The notes under the pieces are model-generated. The model was not told the origin of the DNA, did no database searches, and worked only from the letters and a program-made list of their open reading frames with translations. From the IMG/VR virus record IMGVR_UViG_3300044675_005321, positions 1 to 64,000 of that record: 64,000 nt of DNA. The stretch is one strand, 5' to 3'. The DNA is from a virus. Each line of letters starts with the position of its first letter. Position 1 is the first letter of the stretch. Positions 17,694-26,917 of this stretch are shown here, piece after piece. Position numbers and translations under genes: made by a program.

Positions 17694-19079
17694 ATGGCAT
17701 ATACACAAAGAACAAAAGATGAAATCTTAACAAGTTTACTTGCTAGGATGGTTGCGAGAAGTCCCGTAACAGATATTGTAGAAGGTAGTGTTATTTATAC
17801 GCTACTTAGTTCTGTTGCTGAACAGATAGCCGATTCAGAATATAAACTAGCGAAACTACGCCAACAATTCACACTTACAAACACTAGCGGGACTGATCTA
17901 GATGATCGCGCGCTTGAAATTGGTATTAGTAGACTACAACCAACAAACGCAACCGGTGAAATCACTTTGACACGTGCGAGCACCGGTTCAACACTCACAC
18001 TTGATACCGGCCTTAAAGTATCAAACCCCAGTAATCAAGCACTTGTTTATTATACAAGAGAAGCCGCGGTATTTGGTACTAATGATCAAACAACTACAGT
18101 TTCTATTATTGCGGGCGTTGCAGGTAGCGTAGGAAATGCACTAAATAACGCAATTACAAGACTTGAGAATTTCCCTAGTTCTATCATTTCTTGTACAAAT
18201 ATAAACGCGTTAACGAATGGTCTTGATGAGGAGACAGATGATCAGTTAAGGAATCGATGTAAACAATTTATTCAATCACTTGCAAAAAGTCAACCACAAG
18301 CAATTCAAACACTAGCTAAATCGTACATTGCTACAGATGGCACACGTGCATTTAACGCGGCGATTTACGAATCTGATACATTGCCCGCTTATTGTGAATT
18401 GTTGATTGATGATGGTAGCGCCCTTTATAACAATGTAGTAACACAAACTATCGCTAGCACATCTTTTGCTGTTTATGGGGATCAAAGTCCGCTTGTGATG
18501 CCAGTTTCAAGCCCCATCACTGATTCCTCTAATCTTGTACTCACAAGAACACGCGGTTCATTGGTGATCAATCCTAACAAGTATAGAATTATTCATGAGC
18601 GAGGACTTATCATCTTTTTAGATCGTAGTGATTTAGTCGATGGTGATTTTATTACTACTAGTTCCTATAGTATATATACCGGCCTTATTAGTGAGCTACA
18701 AAACTTGATTGAAGGTTCATCAGCTGACCCCATCAACAATCCAGGATATAGAGCGGCGGGCGTGCGTGTTCGTGTTTTACCCGCACCGATTACGCTTGTC
18801 TCTTTTGATCTACAAATTACCGCTTATAACGGCGTTGACTTAGTAGCACTACAAGCAAGATTACAAGGAATTGCGAACGGTTTTGTAAATACACTTGAAG
18901 CGGGGCAACCTTTACTAATTGCGCAATTGATTGATGCTCTTATGAATGATACAGACCTTCAAAATGTAAAAGTGTACTCAAGCGCAACATTAAATCTAAG
19001 CCCCGATATCTACCCAACAACACAAAGACACATACTAAAAGCAGATACTATTAACTTATTTGTAAGTACTAGGAGATAA
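17694..19079 (+). CDS. Baseplate J-like wedge protein
   Basis: 461 residues of the baseplate J family (T4 gp6 counterpart), which builds the wedge ring. Family features are an N-terminal DEILTSLLARMV helix, DIVEGSVIYTLLSSVAEQIA, TSGTDLDDRALEIGISR, a beta domain, and GLDEETDDQLRNRCKQFI near 185-200. It follows the gp25-like gene by one base, the usual partner order. Confidence 0.9.
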   Translation: MAYTQRTKDEILTSLLARMVARSPVTDIVEGSVIYTLLSSVAEQIADSEYKLAKLRQQFTLTNTSGTDLDDRALEIGISRLQPTNATGEITLTRASTGSTLTLDTGLKVSNPSNQALVYYTREAAVFGTNDQTTTVSIIAGVAGSVGNALNNAITRLENFPSSIISCTNINALTNGLDEETDDQLRNRCKQFIQSLAKSQPQAIQTLAKSYIATDGTRAFNAAIYESDTLPAYCELLIDDGSALYNNVVTQTIASTSFAVYGDQSPLVMPVSSPITDSSNLVLTRTRGSLVINPNKYRIIHERGLIIFLDRSDLVDGDFITTSSYSIYTGLISELQNLIEGSSADPINNPGYRAAGVRVRVLPAPITLVSFDLQITAYNGVDLVALQARLQGIANGFVNTLEAGQPLLIAQLIDALMNDTDLQNVKVYSSATLNLSPDIYPTTQRHILKADTINLFVSTRR

Positions 19080-19081
19080 AA

Positions 19082-20452
19082 ATGGATCGTGTTAAATTAT
19101 ACCCTCAAGAACGCTTAGATCTTGGCGATGCAGGCGCTTTACAACAATTAGTTTATGACTATGTACAAGATGCACTAGGGGCGTTCATTGGCCCCGCTAG
19201 AGGTTGCCTATCTCAACCTGTTGTTAGCTTTCTCAATGGTTCACCTGATAAGATTTCATTCACTGATTTTTCTTTTATTGCCAGCAAACCTATTGGCAAC
19301 GCTATTTTGGGCGTGAAACAAGTTAATTTTGCATCTCAAATCGTGAAATTTGATAGTTTGCTTAGTGACCATGGTAATTATCCTATCCCTTTGACCGGCG
19401 TAGATAATACGATGTTTCTTTGGGCGCGGCCTCTCATGGTGGATACTGATTTAGGTAATAGAAGAAAATGGGATGTTGCACAAGGCGCCGAAGTTACTTT
19501 TTCAGACAATACACGTTCTAGAATGCGTGTTGAATTTGCTTTTAGCGCTACAAATCCAACAATCGAGGGCGATGATTTTCAATATTCACCATTAGCAAAA
19601 GTAACCGCTATTAATGGTACTAGTATTTCATTAACTTTTATTTCCGCATTTGACTCATCAGATGTTCAAGCGGTGACAGGTGAAAGCGGAACTTTTTATG
19701 ACAGCGCAAATACTAGCGCAACGGCGTTTAGTGGTATGCTACCAACATACTTATCAAATACCTATGATGTAAACGTGGGCTTATTAAGTATTATTCATGC
19801 ACTAGGCAGAATGACAAGACAAATGCACGCAAAGGGCGAAAATGACCCCGCCGGCACTGTTACCCCCGCCCAGTGGTATAATACACAGCCTAAGATCTCT
19901 TTGAATGGGGCATATAAGAAAATTAATACTCATGATTTTGAGATTAACGTCTTACAAGGGCAAGTAGGCAATCTAGAAAATCAAGTTCTAGAGCGGGGAA
20001 CTGTTCCTTTTGCTTATTGGATTGTGGCAGGGAATCCATTATATGTCGCGAATGTATGGCACGTTGTGAGAGGGACAACAACCGGAATCTATATTGATCC
20101 GGCAAATCCTAATAATTTTCGATTATATATGAATAATGAGATGGTGAATAGCGGTTTTTATGTGAATGGCTGTAGTGTTACACAGATACACAATCCAACA
20201 AACAAGAACCATAATCGTATGAGTGTTCAAATGAGATGGTCGGCGAATCCTACAAATCATACGGATTGGGTGGATCCTGATGTTGGCAATCAAAGAGTTT
20301 TTTCATTTGATACGATACCTTGGGAATTAGCTAATGAAGCGTCATTCACAAGTACAACCGGATCAAATGACTATAATAATTTAACGAACGCCGCCAGCAT
20401 CTTCTTTTTGATTACACTATTTGGCGCCCCTGTCAATCCTTATGGAGCTTAG
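19082..20452 (+). CDS. Baseplate or tail structural protein
   Basis: 456 residues following the J-like wedge. The N-terminus (RVKLYPQERLDLGDAGALQQ) is typical of phage proteins attached to the baseplate periphery. The remainder is strand-rich with many aromatic and Asn residues (DPANPNNFRLYMNNEMVNSG) and may be a fibre connector. AGGAG lies 8 bases before the start. No precise function is assigned. Confidence 0.6.
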   Translation: MDRVKLYPQERLDLGDAGALQQLVYDYVQDALGAFIGPARGCLSQPVVSFLNGSPDKISFTDFSFIASKPIGNAILGVKQVNFASQIVKFDSLLSDHGNYPIPLTGVDNTMFLWARPLMVDTDLGNRRKWDVAQGAEVTFSDNTRSRMRVEFAFSATNPTIEGDDFQYSPLAKVTAINGTSISLTFISAFDSSDVQAVTGESGTFYDSANTSATAFSGMLPTYLSNTYDVNVGLLSIIHALGRMTRQMHAKGENDPAGTVTPAQWYNTQPKISLNGAYKKINTHDFEINVLQGQVGNLENQVLERGTVPFAYWIVAGNPLYVANVWHVVRGTTTGIYIDPANPNNFRLYMNNEMVNSGFYVNGCSVTQIHNPTNKNHNRMSVQMRWSANPTNHTDWVDPDVGNQRVFSFDTIPWELANEASFTSTTGSNDYNNLTNAASIFFLITLFGAPVNPYGA

Positions 20453-20455
20453 TAA

Positions 20456-21202
20456 ATGGCAAACTTAGAAATCAGCCCCTTATCAAAGACGATCGGAGAC
20501 AATGGGGGCTATTTGATCTATGTAATCGGTGATTATTTCACAAATAGCACAATTACAAATGATCAAGAGATTAAGATTAGGCTGAAGAACACAAGTACTC
20601 TTGCTTATACCCAGTATCTTTATTCATGTATACCAGGGCAGGGCGTCAATTGCCAAGTACAAAGGGGGCAATATGTCTTATGTGCATCCCCTATTTTGGA
20701 ACCAGGTATTTACGATTTAGTGTTAACTTATGGCGTACAAGATTACACAATTAGCGCCGGCGTGCAGGTAAAAAGACGCTTAAGAAGTCTTGAAACCTAT
20801 GAACTACGGGCGGCCTTGCCCCCATTGTATAAGGCCGGCGAACGCTTATTAAATCAAGATACTTTGTTTTCATATGCCAGTACACAGCTTGACAATGTAG
20901 AATATAGCAACCTAGCGATTTTGACTGATTGTATAGGTGATGAGCTCACCTACTTAAAGGGCAAATCTAGAACTAGAGTAGCGGAACAATTGACAATGAT
21001 TCATGAAATCAATTCAAATGATGAAACATTGATCAAACTAGAAAGCAATCTAGGACTTGAAGAGGGACAAATTGTCTATGTACAGGGTATTAAATGCGTC
21101 GCTACTAGCATTGCAGGCAACGCGGTATATATCCAAACCCAACAACCTTTTAGCCTTGTACAGCAAGGGGCGGAGGTGAGCTATGCTACTATCTCAAATT
21201 GA
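20456..21202 (+). CDS. Baseplate-associated protein
   Basis: 248 residues, beta-rich in the first 110 residues (an Ig-like pattern: IKIRLKNTSTLAYTQYLY, GIYDLVLTYGVQDY), then helical with Leu and Arg. It overlaps the next gene by 20 bases, which couples their translation. Position between wedge and tail-end genes suggests a baseplate role; the sequence is not recognised. Confidence 0.55.
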   Translation: MANLEISPLSKTIGDNGGYLIYVIGDYFTNSTITNDQEIKIRLKNTSTLAYTQYLYSCIPGQGVNCQVQRGQYVLCASPILEPGIYDLVLTYGVQDYTISAGVQVKRRLRSLETYELRAALPPLYKAGERLLNQDTLFSYASTQLDNVEYSNLAILTDCIGDELTYLKGKSRTRVAEQLTMIHEINSNDETLIKLESNLGLEEGQIVYVQGIKCVATSIAGNAVYIQTQQPFSLVQQGAEVSYATISN

Positions 21203-22097
21203 TAAAGCTAGACATTCAACAGTTTTTACTAGGGCTACGACAACAGATCTAGATAGACTTAGTTTTTTCTATGATCTAGTACGCCCCGCTTCGTTTCCTC
21301 GTGTATATTGGGCAAAAGTGATGCAGGCTATTGTTTACCAGCCAAAAGGCACATATGCACAATTATTCAACGTTCTCTATTGGTCATTCAAACCATGGAC
21401 AGATCAAGAGACTTATGAAAATGTGCTAATCAGTACTGAAGGGCGCTTTGTCTTGCCTACCGGTGATTTATCTGATGGTAGAGTACATAAATTAGTTCGA
21501 TGCACGTTTACCGATGGTTCAGTAAAAATCTACATGGTGTATCAAATTCATGAGACAGGCACGCCCCCGATCGTTGTTCGTAGGTATCAATTATTTACTG
21601 ATCAAACACATGCCAGCAATTCAATGTTTTCAGTTTATACAAGAGGGCAAAGTGTAACAGTGAAAACAATGGAATTTTTACCCTTCCTCATCTTTGAGAC
21701 TACAGGCGGAGGCCTTGGGAATCTAAACGCCCTTGATGATCTAAGGAATGGTAAAATTACAATATACCTTGATTCTACACTAGCGAAAGCACCCCCAACA
21801 TATATGAAGGAAGACAATGAAGAAAGAGACGCCGGCGAACCCTTCGGCGGGCAATTACTAGAACTTTTTGATCTTGATCCAGACACAGAGAACTACGGCG
21901 ATCAAATCAATGGGCCTTTTCCTCTTTATTTGGGGGGTTCTCAATTAGAGGGGGTATTTGGTACATTATTAGATAAATGCATCTCAGCCGGTATCAAGTA
22001 TGAACTGATAAATCAGGATTGGGATACATCTCTTGGTTATCAAACATTAAATATCTATGCGCAACAAGGTATCTATCCATTCCCGCCGAAAAATTAG
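21183..22097 (+). CDS. Baseplate or tail protein, last of late tail operon
   Basis: 304 residues starting inside the previous gene behind a strong GGAGG. It opens with LLSQIDKARHSTVFTR and contains a Trp/Tyr-rich part (YWSFKPWTDQETYENVL). It ends 34 bases before the left inverted-repeat element. A gpI-like or fibre-attachment role is possible from order, but no family is recognised. Confidence 0.55.
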   Translation: MLLSQIDKARHSTVFTRATTTDLDRLSFFYDLVRPASFPRVYWAKVMQAIVYQPKGTYAQLFNVLYWSFKPWTDQETYENVLISTEGRFVLPTGDLSDGRVHKLVRCTFTDGSVKIYMVYQIHETGTPPIVVRRYQLFTDQTHASNSMFSVYTRGQSVTVKTMEFLPFLIFETTGGGLGNLNALDDLRNGKITIYLDSTLAKAPPTYMKEDNEERDAGEPFGGQLLELFDLDPDTENYGDQINGPFPLYLGGSQLEGVFGTLLDKCISAGIKYELINQDWDTSLGYQTLNIYAQQGIYPFPPKN

Positions 22098-22433
22098 TTA
22101 TGATCTTTTGTCATAGTTAAGATTTTTATTGAACATCTTAACTAAAAAATAATGTTATATTTCAATAAGATACAGAGATGATTAACATAATTAAGATGTT
22201 TTAAGTAATAGTTTAATATTAAAAAATATATAATATGTACATGATGTATACATATAATATATATATAGGCGCTATCAAGTACATAATTACATAATCATCT
22301 CTGTATCTTATTGAAATATAACATTATTTTGTAGTTAAGATGTTTTTGCGTATCTTTTATACGGTTTTAGTTTGACATTTCATATTTTTTTCTCTATTTT
22401 GATTCAACCTTACACCCTCACAGGAGATCACCT
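22098..22433. repeat. Left palindromic element, candidate origin or control region
   Basis: A gene-free 336-bp region between the tail operon and primase-helicase. It holds an inverted repeat with 53-nt arms (22132-22184 and 22292-22344) and one mismatch. The loop of about 107 nt is extremely AT-rich with TATA repeats (22215-22267). The motif GTTAAGAT occurs at 22116, 22334 and, inverted, 22135. The arms align with the right element at 52856-53101, so the two are related. A replication origin with iterons is the favoured reading; a double terminator or protein-binding partition-like site is possible. A normal RBS (CAGGAG) precedes the gene at 22434. Confidence 0.85.
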
Positions 22434-25400
22434 ATGAACGAAGCAAAAGGCAAGTTCTATCCTCATCTATCCCAAGACGTATTAAATCAATGGTATGCTG
22501 AACCCCTATTCTGTTCTATTTTGCCTAATCTCAAAGTAAAAGCGGGACAGTATACAAACCCCGCCGTATTTCATGTTGACCTCAAAGAAGCGCTTAGAAC
22601 ACAGTTCAACACTGATGCACAGATGCAACCAGCACACGCGCCACAGCTTGTCAAATCTACAGCGCAATCATGGAGGCTTGGAATTGAGCATATCAAAGAT
22701 TTACAAGTACAAATTGACTTTATCGCTTTAGATTTTGATGCGAAAAGGGAAGATAATCCACGCGAAAAATGGGCGTGGTCAAATGATGATTTTTCGGCTT
22801 GCATCACATCATGGAACGCACATCCTATTTTAGGCAATGCGTTAACATATAAAACAAAACATGGTTTACGTGTCATTTTGCCCCTAGAAGCGCCCTTTAT
22901 TGTGGATAAAGAATTACGGGGCAAAGATTGGGAGAAAGTCTATGAATCTGTATTAGCTAGACTACCTAAATCATCTTTTGGCGCTTTTGATGTGTCTTGT
23001 GATACTGTAGTCAAAACATATAGAATGCCTCAAGTGATCAGAGAAAAAGAGTATCTACATTCTTTTTTCTATGTGCCATCGAAACAATATGTACATAAAA
23101 TTGATATGTTCTCTTTTTTCTCTGATATCTCTTATATCACCGCACAAAGACAAGCGATTAGGGGTGTGAGTCAAGGATTGATCGAAGTATTCAAAGACAA
23201 TAAGTTATATATTGAACCTATGAATAAACAAATCAATGGTGAATTAGTTCATCGTGTGCAATGTCCATGGCATGATTTACATTCATCAAATGATGACAAG
23301 AGCACCGCCAGCGTTCTTTTTCTTGGTGATAATGGTTGGGTTTTTAATTGTATGCACGCATCTTGCAAGATTGAGCGTACAAAACCGAACGCACTTAGAA
23401 ACAAATTCCCTAGAGGTTGGGATGATTTTGTTCAAGATGGTTTTGAATATGAGTTTAATAGCATCGACGGGCAAGAGATCATTAGAAACTTAGTAGAGGT
23501 TCTTAAATCCTCTAAAGAAGCGCCCTTTTATCAAAGAGGCAATGAAATTGTACGTGTGAAGATGAATTTAGAAATTGATAGAGAAACAATTTACACGCCT
23601 AGCGTAGAAGAAATCACAGGGTACATTTTACAGTTTTCTAGATGGTACACAGTGAAGACCACAAAAGAAGGCGTATCAAGAAATTACATAGCTTTGCAAG
23701 TAGCAACGATCAAAATTTATTATGCGTACATTAAAGACATGTTGCCACGTATTGAAGGGATTACAAGCATTCCGCCAGTCAATGGGGCATTTGAACCATT
23801 GCAAACGCACAAAGGTTATTGTGAAGCTCAAGCGTGTTTTTACTCACCAGTCAAACATTTCAATTTTAATGCTTTGCAAGATATACCCTCAAGCATCAAG
23901 GCCGCTAAGGATGCAGCAATAAGATTACTTGATCTATTTTGTGATTTCCCTTTTGCACAAGACCATTATAGATTGATGGCACTAGCTACACTATTTACAG
24001 CCGGATTCCGTAAAAAGATTGATGCCCCCGCGCCTTTGTTTCTAGTATCAGCAAACACAAAAGCAGCAGGGAAGACAACGTTTATTCAGACAGCTTTGGC
24101 CGGCGTTTATGGTATCAGACAGCCTACGATCATGGCAACGCCGGAGAAGCAAGAAGAACTTGAGAAACAATTAAACACAATGCTTCTTGAGGGGGAAGAT
24201 TATATAGTCCTTGATAATATAACGCAGGCGCTAGGTTCGGGTAGTATTGACGCTATTTTAACAAGTTCTGTATATAAGACCCGCGTTCTTGGTAAAAGTC
24301 AAATGCCAACAATTAAAATTAGATCCTTCTTTGCGGGCACTTCGAACAATGCAATCATGAAGGCGGATACAGATAGGCGCGTGATTACTGTGCGTCTAGT
24401 CTCGGATCTAGATAGACCCGATGAGCGAAGGGACTTTAAGCATAGAGACATTTTGTCATTCGCCTCACAAAATACGAGTTCTATTTGGCGGGATATGTTG
24501 ACTATTCAAAAGAGTTTTCAAGAACTTGCAAACGTGGATGAGTTAGCAAATGAACTTAGTTCTATGGGAAGTTTTACCGAATGGGCTGATTGGGTACAAT
24601 ACCCCGTAGCATGGGTGGGCAAGTTGCTTGGTTTTATGAATGTCGATATTGTTGAAATGTCTAGATCTGAAATTGTATCTAGAGAAAATGATGACTTGAA
24701 CACAATATTTCAAGGCCTTTACGGGTATCAAAAAGATATCGGGGCGGGTACTCAATGGAATGCGCAAGACTTGTACACAGCCTTAAAAAATAAGCGTTCA
24801 GACGATGATTATTTAGAACCGCTACAAGATGCCTTGCTTCAAGGCGTCTCTTTAAGTGTGGTTAATATTGGGCGCCGATTGATGAAATACAAAGATAAAG
24901 TATGTAATGGGTATAAATTACAATATCACCGCGTAGCAGGTAATAAAAACACGTTTTCGCTCGTTCGTATTACACCGCCTAACGAACGAAAAGAGTTTAT
25001 GCCTGAACCAAATTATCAAGATTGGGCAAGGGTACAAACTCCAACAAAAGAAGAGAGCGCGCCAGTAAACACTAATGAAGCAATTACACAAGATAGCATA
25101 TTAAGCCAATGTGGATACAAAGAAGATAAAGACAATAAGCAACGTTGTAATTTCCTTCAAAAGGGTAATCTTTGTGCGTTTACGGTTGATACATGTGAGG
25201 CCGCATTCATTTACCAAATCGACGAACCAAAAAAAGAACAACCAAAACAAGAATCTTTATTCGCACTTGAGACAATTGATAACTTTAAGCAAATATGCAC
25301 TGAAGCTTTGAAACAACGATTGATTACGCTAATTACTGAACTCAAGAAACCAGCTGAAATCGTAGATATCTTGACTAAAGAAGGTTTCGCCGTAGATAAA

Positions 25401-25760
25401 GGCAAATGGTCAAGTGTTAAGGTAAATAAAGCAATTGAATATTTTAGCTTGACTCAAAAGAAGATGAGTACAGCAGAACAAAAGCTTGAAAAAAGAGGCG
25501 TGTATGATCATCGTTGGCTTGAGGGATACCCAACTACAAGGATTTCACAAGAAGAATATTTATCGAAGTACGCTGAAGGCATGCCCATTGGCGGGATTAC
25601 CTGTGGCACAAGTACAGATAAAAAGAGCGTGAGATTTACCGGCGCTTCACTTATTCAAAGCGTTCTAGGTGTATCACAGATTAAAGATGCTATTGCTAAG
25701 GCTACCACGCCCGAACAGAGAGAGCAGGCAGCAAAAGAGAAATACGGTGATAAAGAATAA
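22434..25760 (+). CDS. Primase-helicase (PrimPol-type primase with AAA+ helicase)
   Basis: 1108 residues. The N-terminal 200 residues fit an archaeo-eukaryotic primase: metal-binding D100 and D102 (FIALDFDAK), KTKHGLRVILP near 141-150, and D190. A zinc knuckle follows at C277/H280 and C306/H308/C311. A linker leads to an AAA+ helicase domain with Walker A NTKAAGKTTF (541-550), Walker B YIVLDNI (590-596), a sensor FAGTSNN (633-639) and DRR (647-649). The last 250 residues are variable, with a second CGYKEDKDNKQRC-type cysteine set near 905-925. It would prime and unwind DNA at the phage fork. It heads the replication operon right after the palindromic element. Confidence 0.9.
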   Translation: MNEAKGKFYPHLSQDVLNQWYAEPLFCSILPNLKVKAGQYTNPAVFHVDLKEALRTQFNTDAQMQPAHAPQLVKSTAQSWRLGIEHIKDLQVQIDFIALDFDAKREDNPREKWAWSNDDFSACITSWNAHPILGNALTYKTKHGLRVILPLEAPFIVDKELRGKDWEKVYESVLARLPKSSFGAFDVSCDTVVKTYRMPQVIREKEYLHSFFYVPSKQYVHKIDMFSFFSDISYITAQRQAIRGVSQGLIEVFKDNKLYIEPMNKQINGELVHRVQCPWHDLHSSNDDKSTASVLFLGDNGWVFNCMHASCKIERTKPNALRNKFPRGWDDFVQDGFEYEFNSIDGQEIIRNLVEVLKSSKEAPFYQRGNEIVRVKMNLEIDRETIYTPSVEEITGYILQFSRWYTVKTTKEGVSRNYIALQVATIKIYYAYIKDMLPRIEGITSIPPVNGAFEPLQTHKGYCEAQACFYSPVKHFNFNALQDIPSSIKAAKDAAIRLLDLFCDFPFAQDHYRLMALATLFTAGFRKKIDAPAPLFLVSANTKAAGKTTFIQTALAGVYGIRQPTIMATPEKQEELEKQLNTMLLEGEDYIVLDNITQALGSGSIDAILTSSVYKTRVLGKSQMPTIKIRSFFAGTSNNAIMKADTDRRVITVRLVSDLDRPDERRDFKHRDILSFASQNTSSIWRDMLTIQKSFQELANVDELANELSSMGSFTEWADWVQYPVAWVGKLLGFMNVDIVEMSRSEIVSRENDDLNTIFQGLYGYQKDIGAGTQWNAQDLYTALKNKRSDDDYLEPLQDALLQGVSLSVVNIGRRLMKYKDKVCNGYKLQYHRVAGNKNTFSLVRITPPNERKEFMPEPNYQDWARVQTPTKEESAPVNTNEAITQDSILSQCGYKEDKDNKQRCNFLQKGNLCAFTVDTCEAAFIYQIDEPKKEQPKQESLFALETIDNFKQICTEALKQRLITLITELKKPAEIVDILTKEGFAVDKGKWSSVKVNKAIEYFSLTQKKMSTAEQKLEKRGVYDHRWLEGYPTTRISQEEYLSKYAEGMPIGGITCGTSTDKKSVRFTGASLIQSVLGVSQIKDAIAKATTPEQREQAAKEKYGDKE

Positions 25761-26911
25761 TGAGTTCAAAATTTACACATGTTTCAGCATCACAAATCAA
25801 AACATATCTTGATTGCCCCCGTAAATGGTATCTTCAAAAGATCGTAGGCTTACCCAGTCCATCAAGCGCATCTACCGAACTCGGTAAAGATATCCATAGC
25901 ATTATTGAGGCCTATTTCAGAGATGGTTTAGATATACCAGATACAGAGATCGGCGCTATTGCTAAGAGGGGTCTTGAGTATCTACCTAGTAGAGATGAAG
26001 ATTTAGCGATTGAACTTGGTATTCATGAAGCGCTACCGATCAAGGATTCACCAGTTCCGATTATGGGGTTTATTGATTTACTCCATAAAGGACAAGGGTT
26101 TGTACGAATCATTGATCATAAAACAACCAGTTCAAAAAAGTATACAAAGACTTCAAAAGAGCTAGGCTACGATGTACAGATGAATATCTACGCCCGCTCG
26201 ATTTTTGATAACATGCCTACTCTTGAACATGTTGAAGTTATGCATGTTTACTATGGTACGAAATCGCCAGCATGGTCATCTAGTGTGTCATATATACTCA
26301 CTAGACAAGAGAATGATGCGCATTTCAATGAGATAGTAAAAACAATTGACAAGATGAAATTAGACGCTATAAAAGAAGAACTCGAAATTGAAAAGAACTT
26401 AGATTCATGTTTCAAGTTTGGGGGTTGCCCTTATCGCTCCGAATGTCTTTTAAAAAGAAAAGAGATTGACACTATGACACAGACACAAGGCCTTGATCTA
26501 GCAAGCAAGCTAGGACTAACAGCACCAAAAGCACCAGTTCAAAACGTATCTATTGCGCCTCAAGTAGAAGCAAAGATTCAAGCACAAATCGAAAAACCTT
26601 TAGCAATTGTCCCACCATATGAACGCCGATCATTGTTTATTGGTTGTTTACCTCAAAAAAGTATGATTGCGCCTATCACTTTTTATGAAGCATTCAGAGA
26701 AGAAATTCAGATGATTTGCAATCAGTTTCAAGTTTTTCATTTGTCTCAAGTAGACTATGGGAAAGGTTGGAATGCGTTTCAATCTTTGCTAGCATCTCAA
26801 TCTTGGTCAAAGACAACAACAAGTATCTATATTGATCCTATGAGTGATGAGTTTACAAGAGTAGGCAGTTTGCTAATTGCGAATGCAAGTACAGTAATTC
26901 GAAGAGTCTAA
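25760..26911 (+). CDS. Cas4/RecB-like PD-(D/E)XK nuclease, Fe-S type
   Basis: 383 residues. The nuclease core carries H46, D106 (MGFIDLL), D119-x-K121 (IIDHKT) and Q140-x3-Y144, the RecB-family motifs. Four cysteines, C19 (LDCPRKW) and C217, C223, C229 (CFKFGGCPYRSEC), match the iron-sulfur cluster of Cas4 and AddB nucleases. A C-terminal domain of about 130 residues follows. The start overlaps the previous stop (TAATG). The likely role is end resection in recombination-dependent replication. No CRISPR genes are nearby. Confidence 0.87.
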   Translation: MSSKFTHVSASQIKTYLDCPRKWYLQKIVGLPSPSSASTELGKDIHSIIEAYFRDGLDIPDTEIGAIAKRGLEYLPSRDEDLAIELGIHEALPIKDSPVPIMGFIDLLHKGQGFVRIIDHKTTSSKKYTKTSKELGYDVQMNIYARSIFDNMPTLEHVEVMHVYYGTKSPAWSSSVSYILTRQENDAHFNEIVKTIDKMKLDAIKEELEIEKNLDSCFKFGGCPYRSECLLKRKEIDTMTQTQGLDLASKLGLTAPKAPVQNVSIAPQVEAKIQAQIEKPLAIVPPYERRSLFIGCLPQKSMIAPITFYEAFREEIQMICNQFQVFHLSQVDYGKGWNAFQSLLASQSWSKTTTSIYIDPMSDEFTRVGSLLIANASTVIRRV

Positions 26912-26917
26912 TTTAAA

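Noticed and set aside
25760-26911. Cas4 as part of a CRISPR system
   Set aside because: No repeat-spacer array or other cas gene is present; the context is phage replication.
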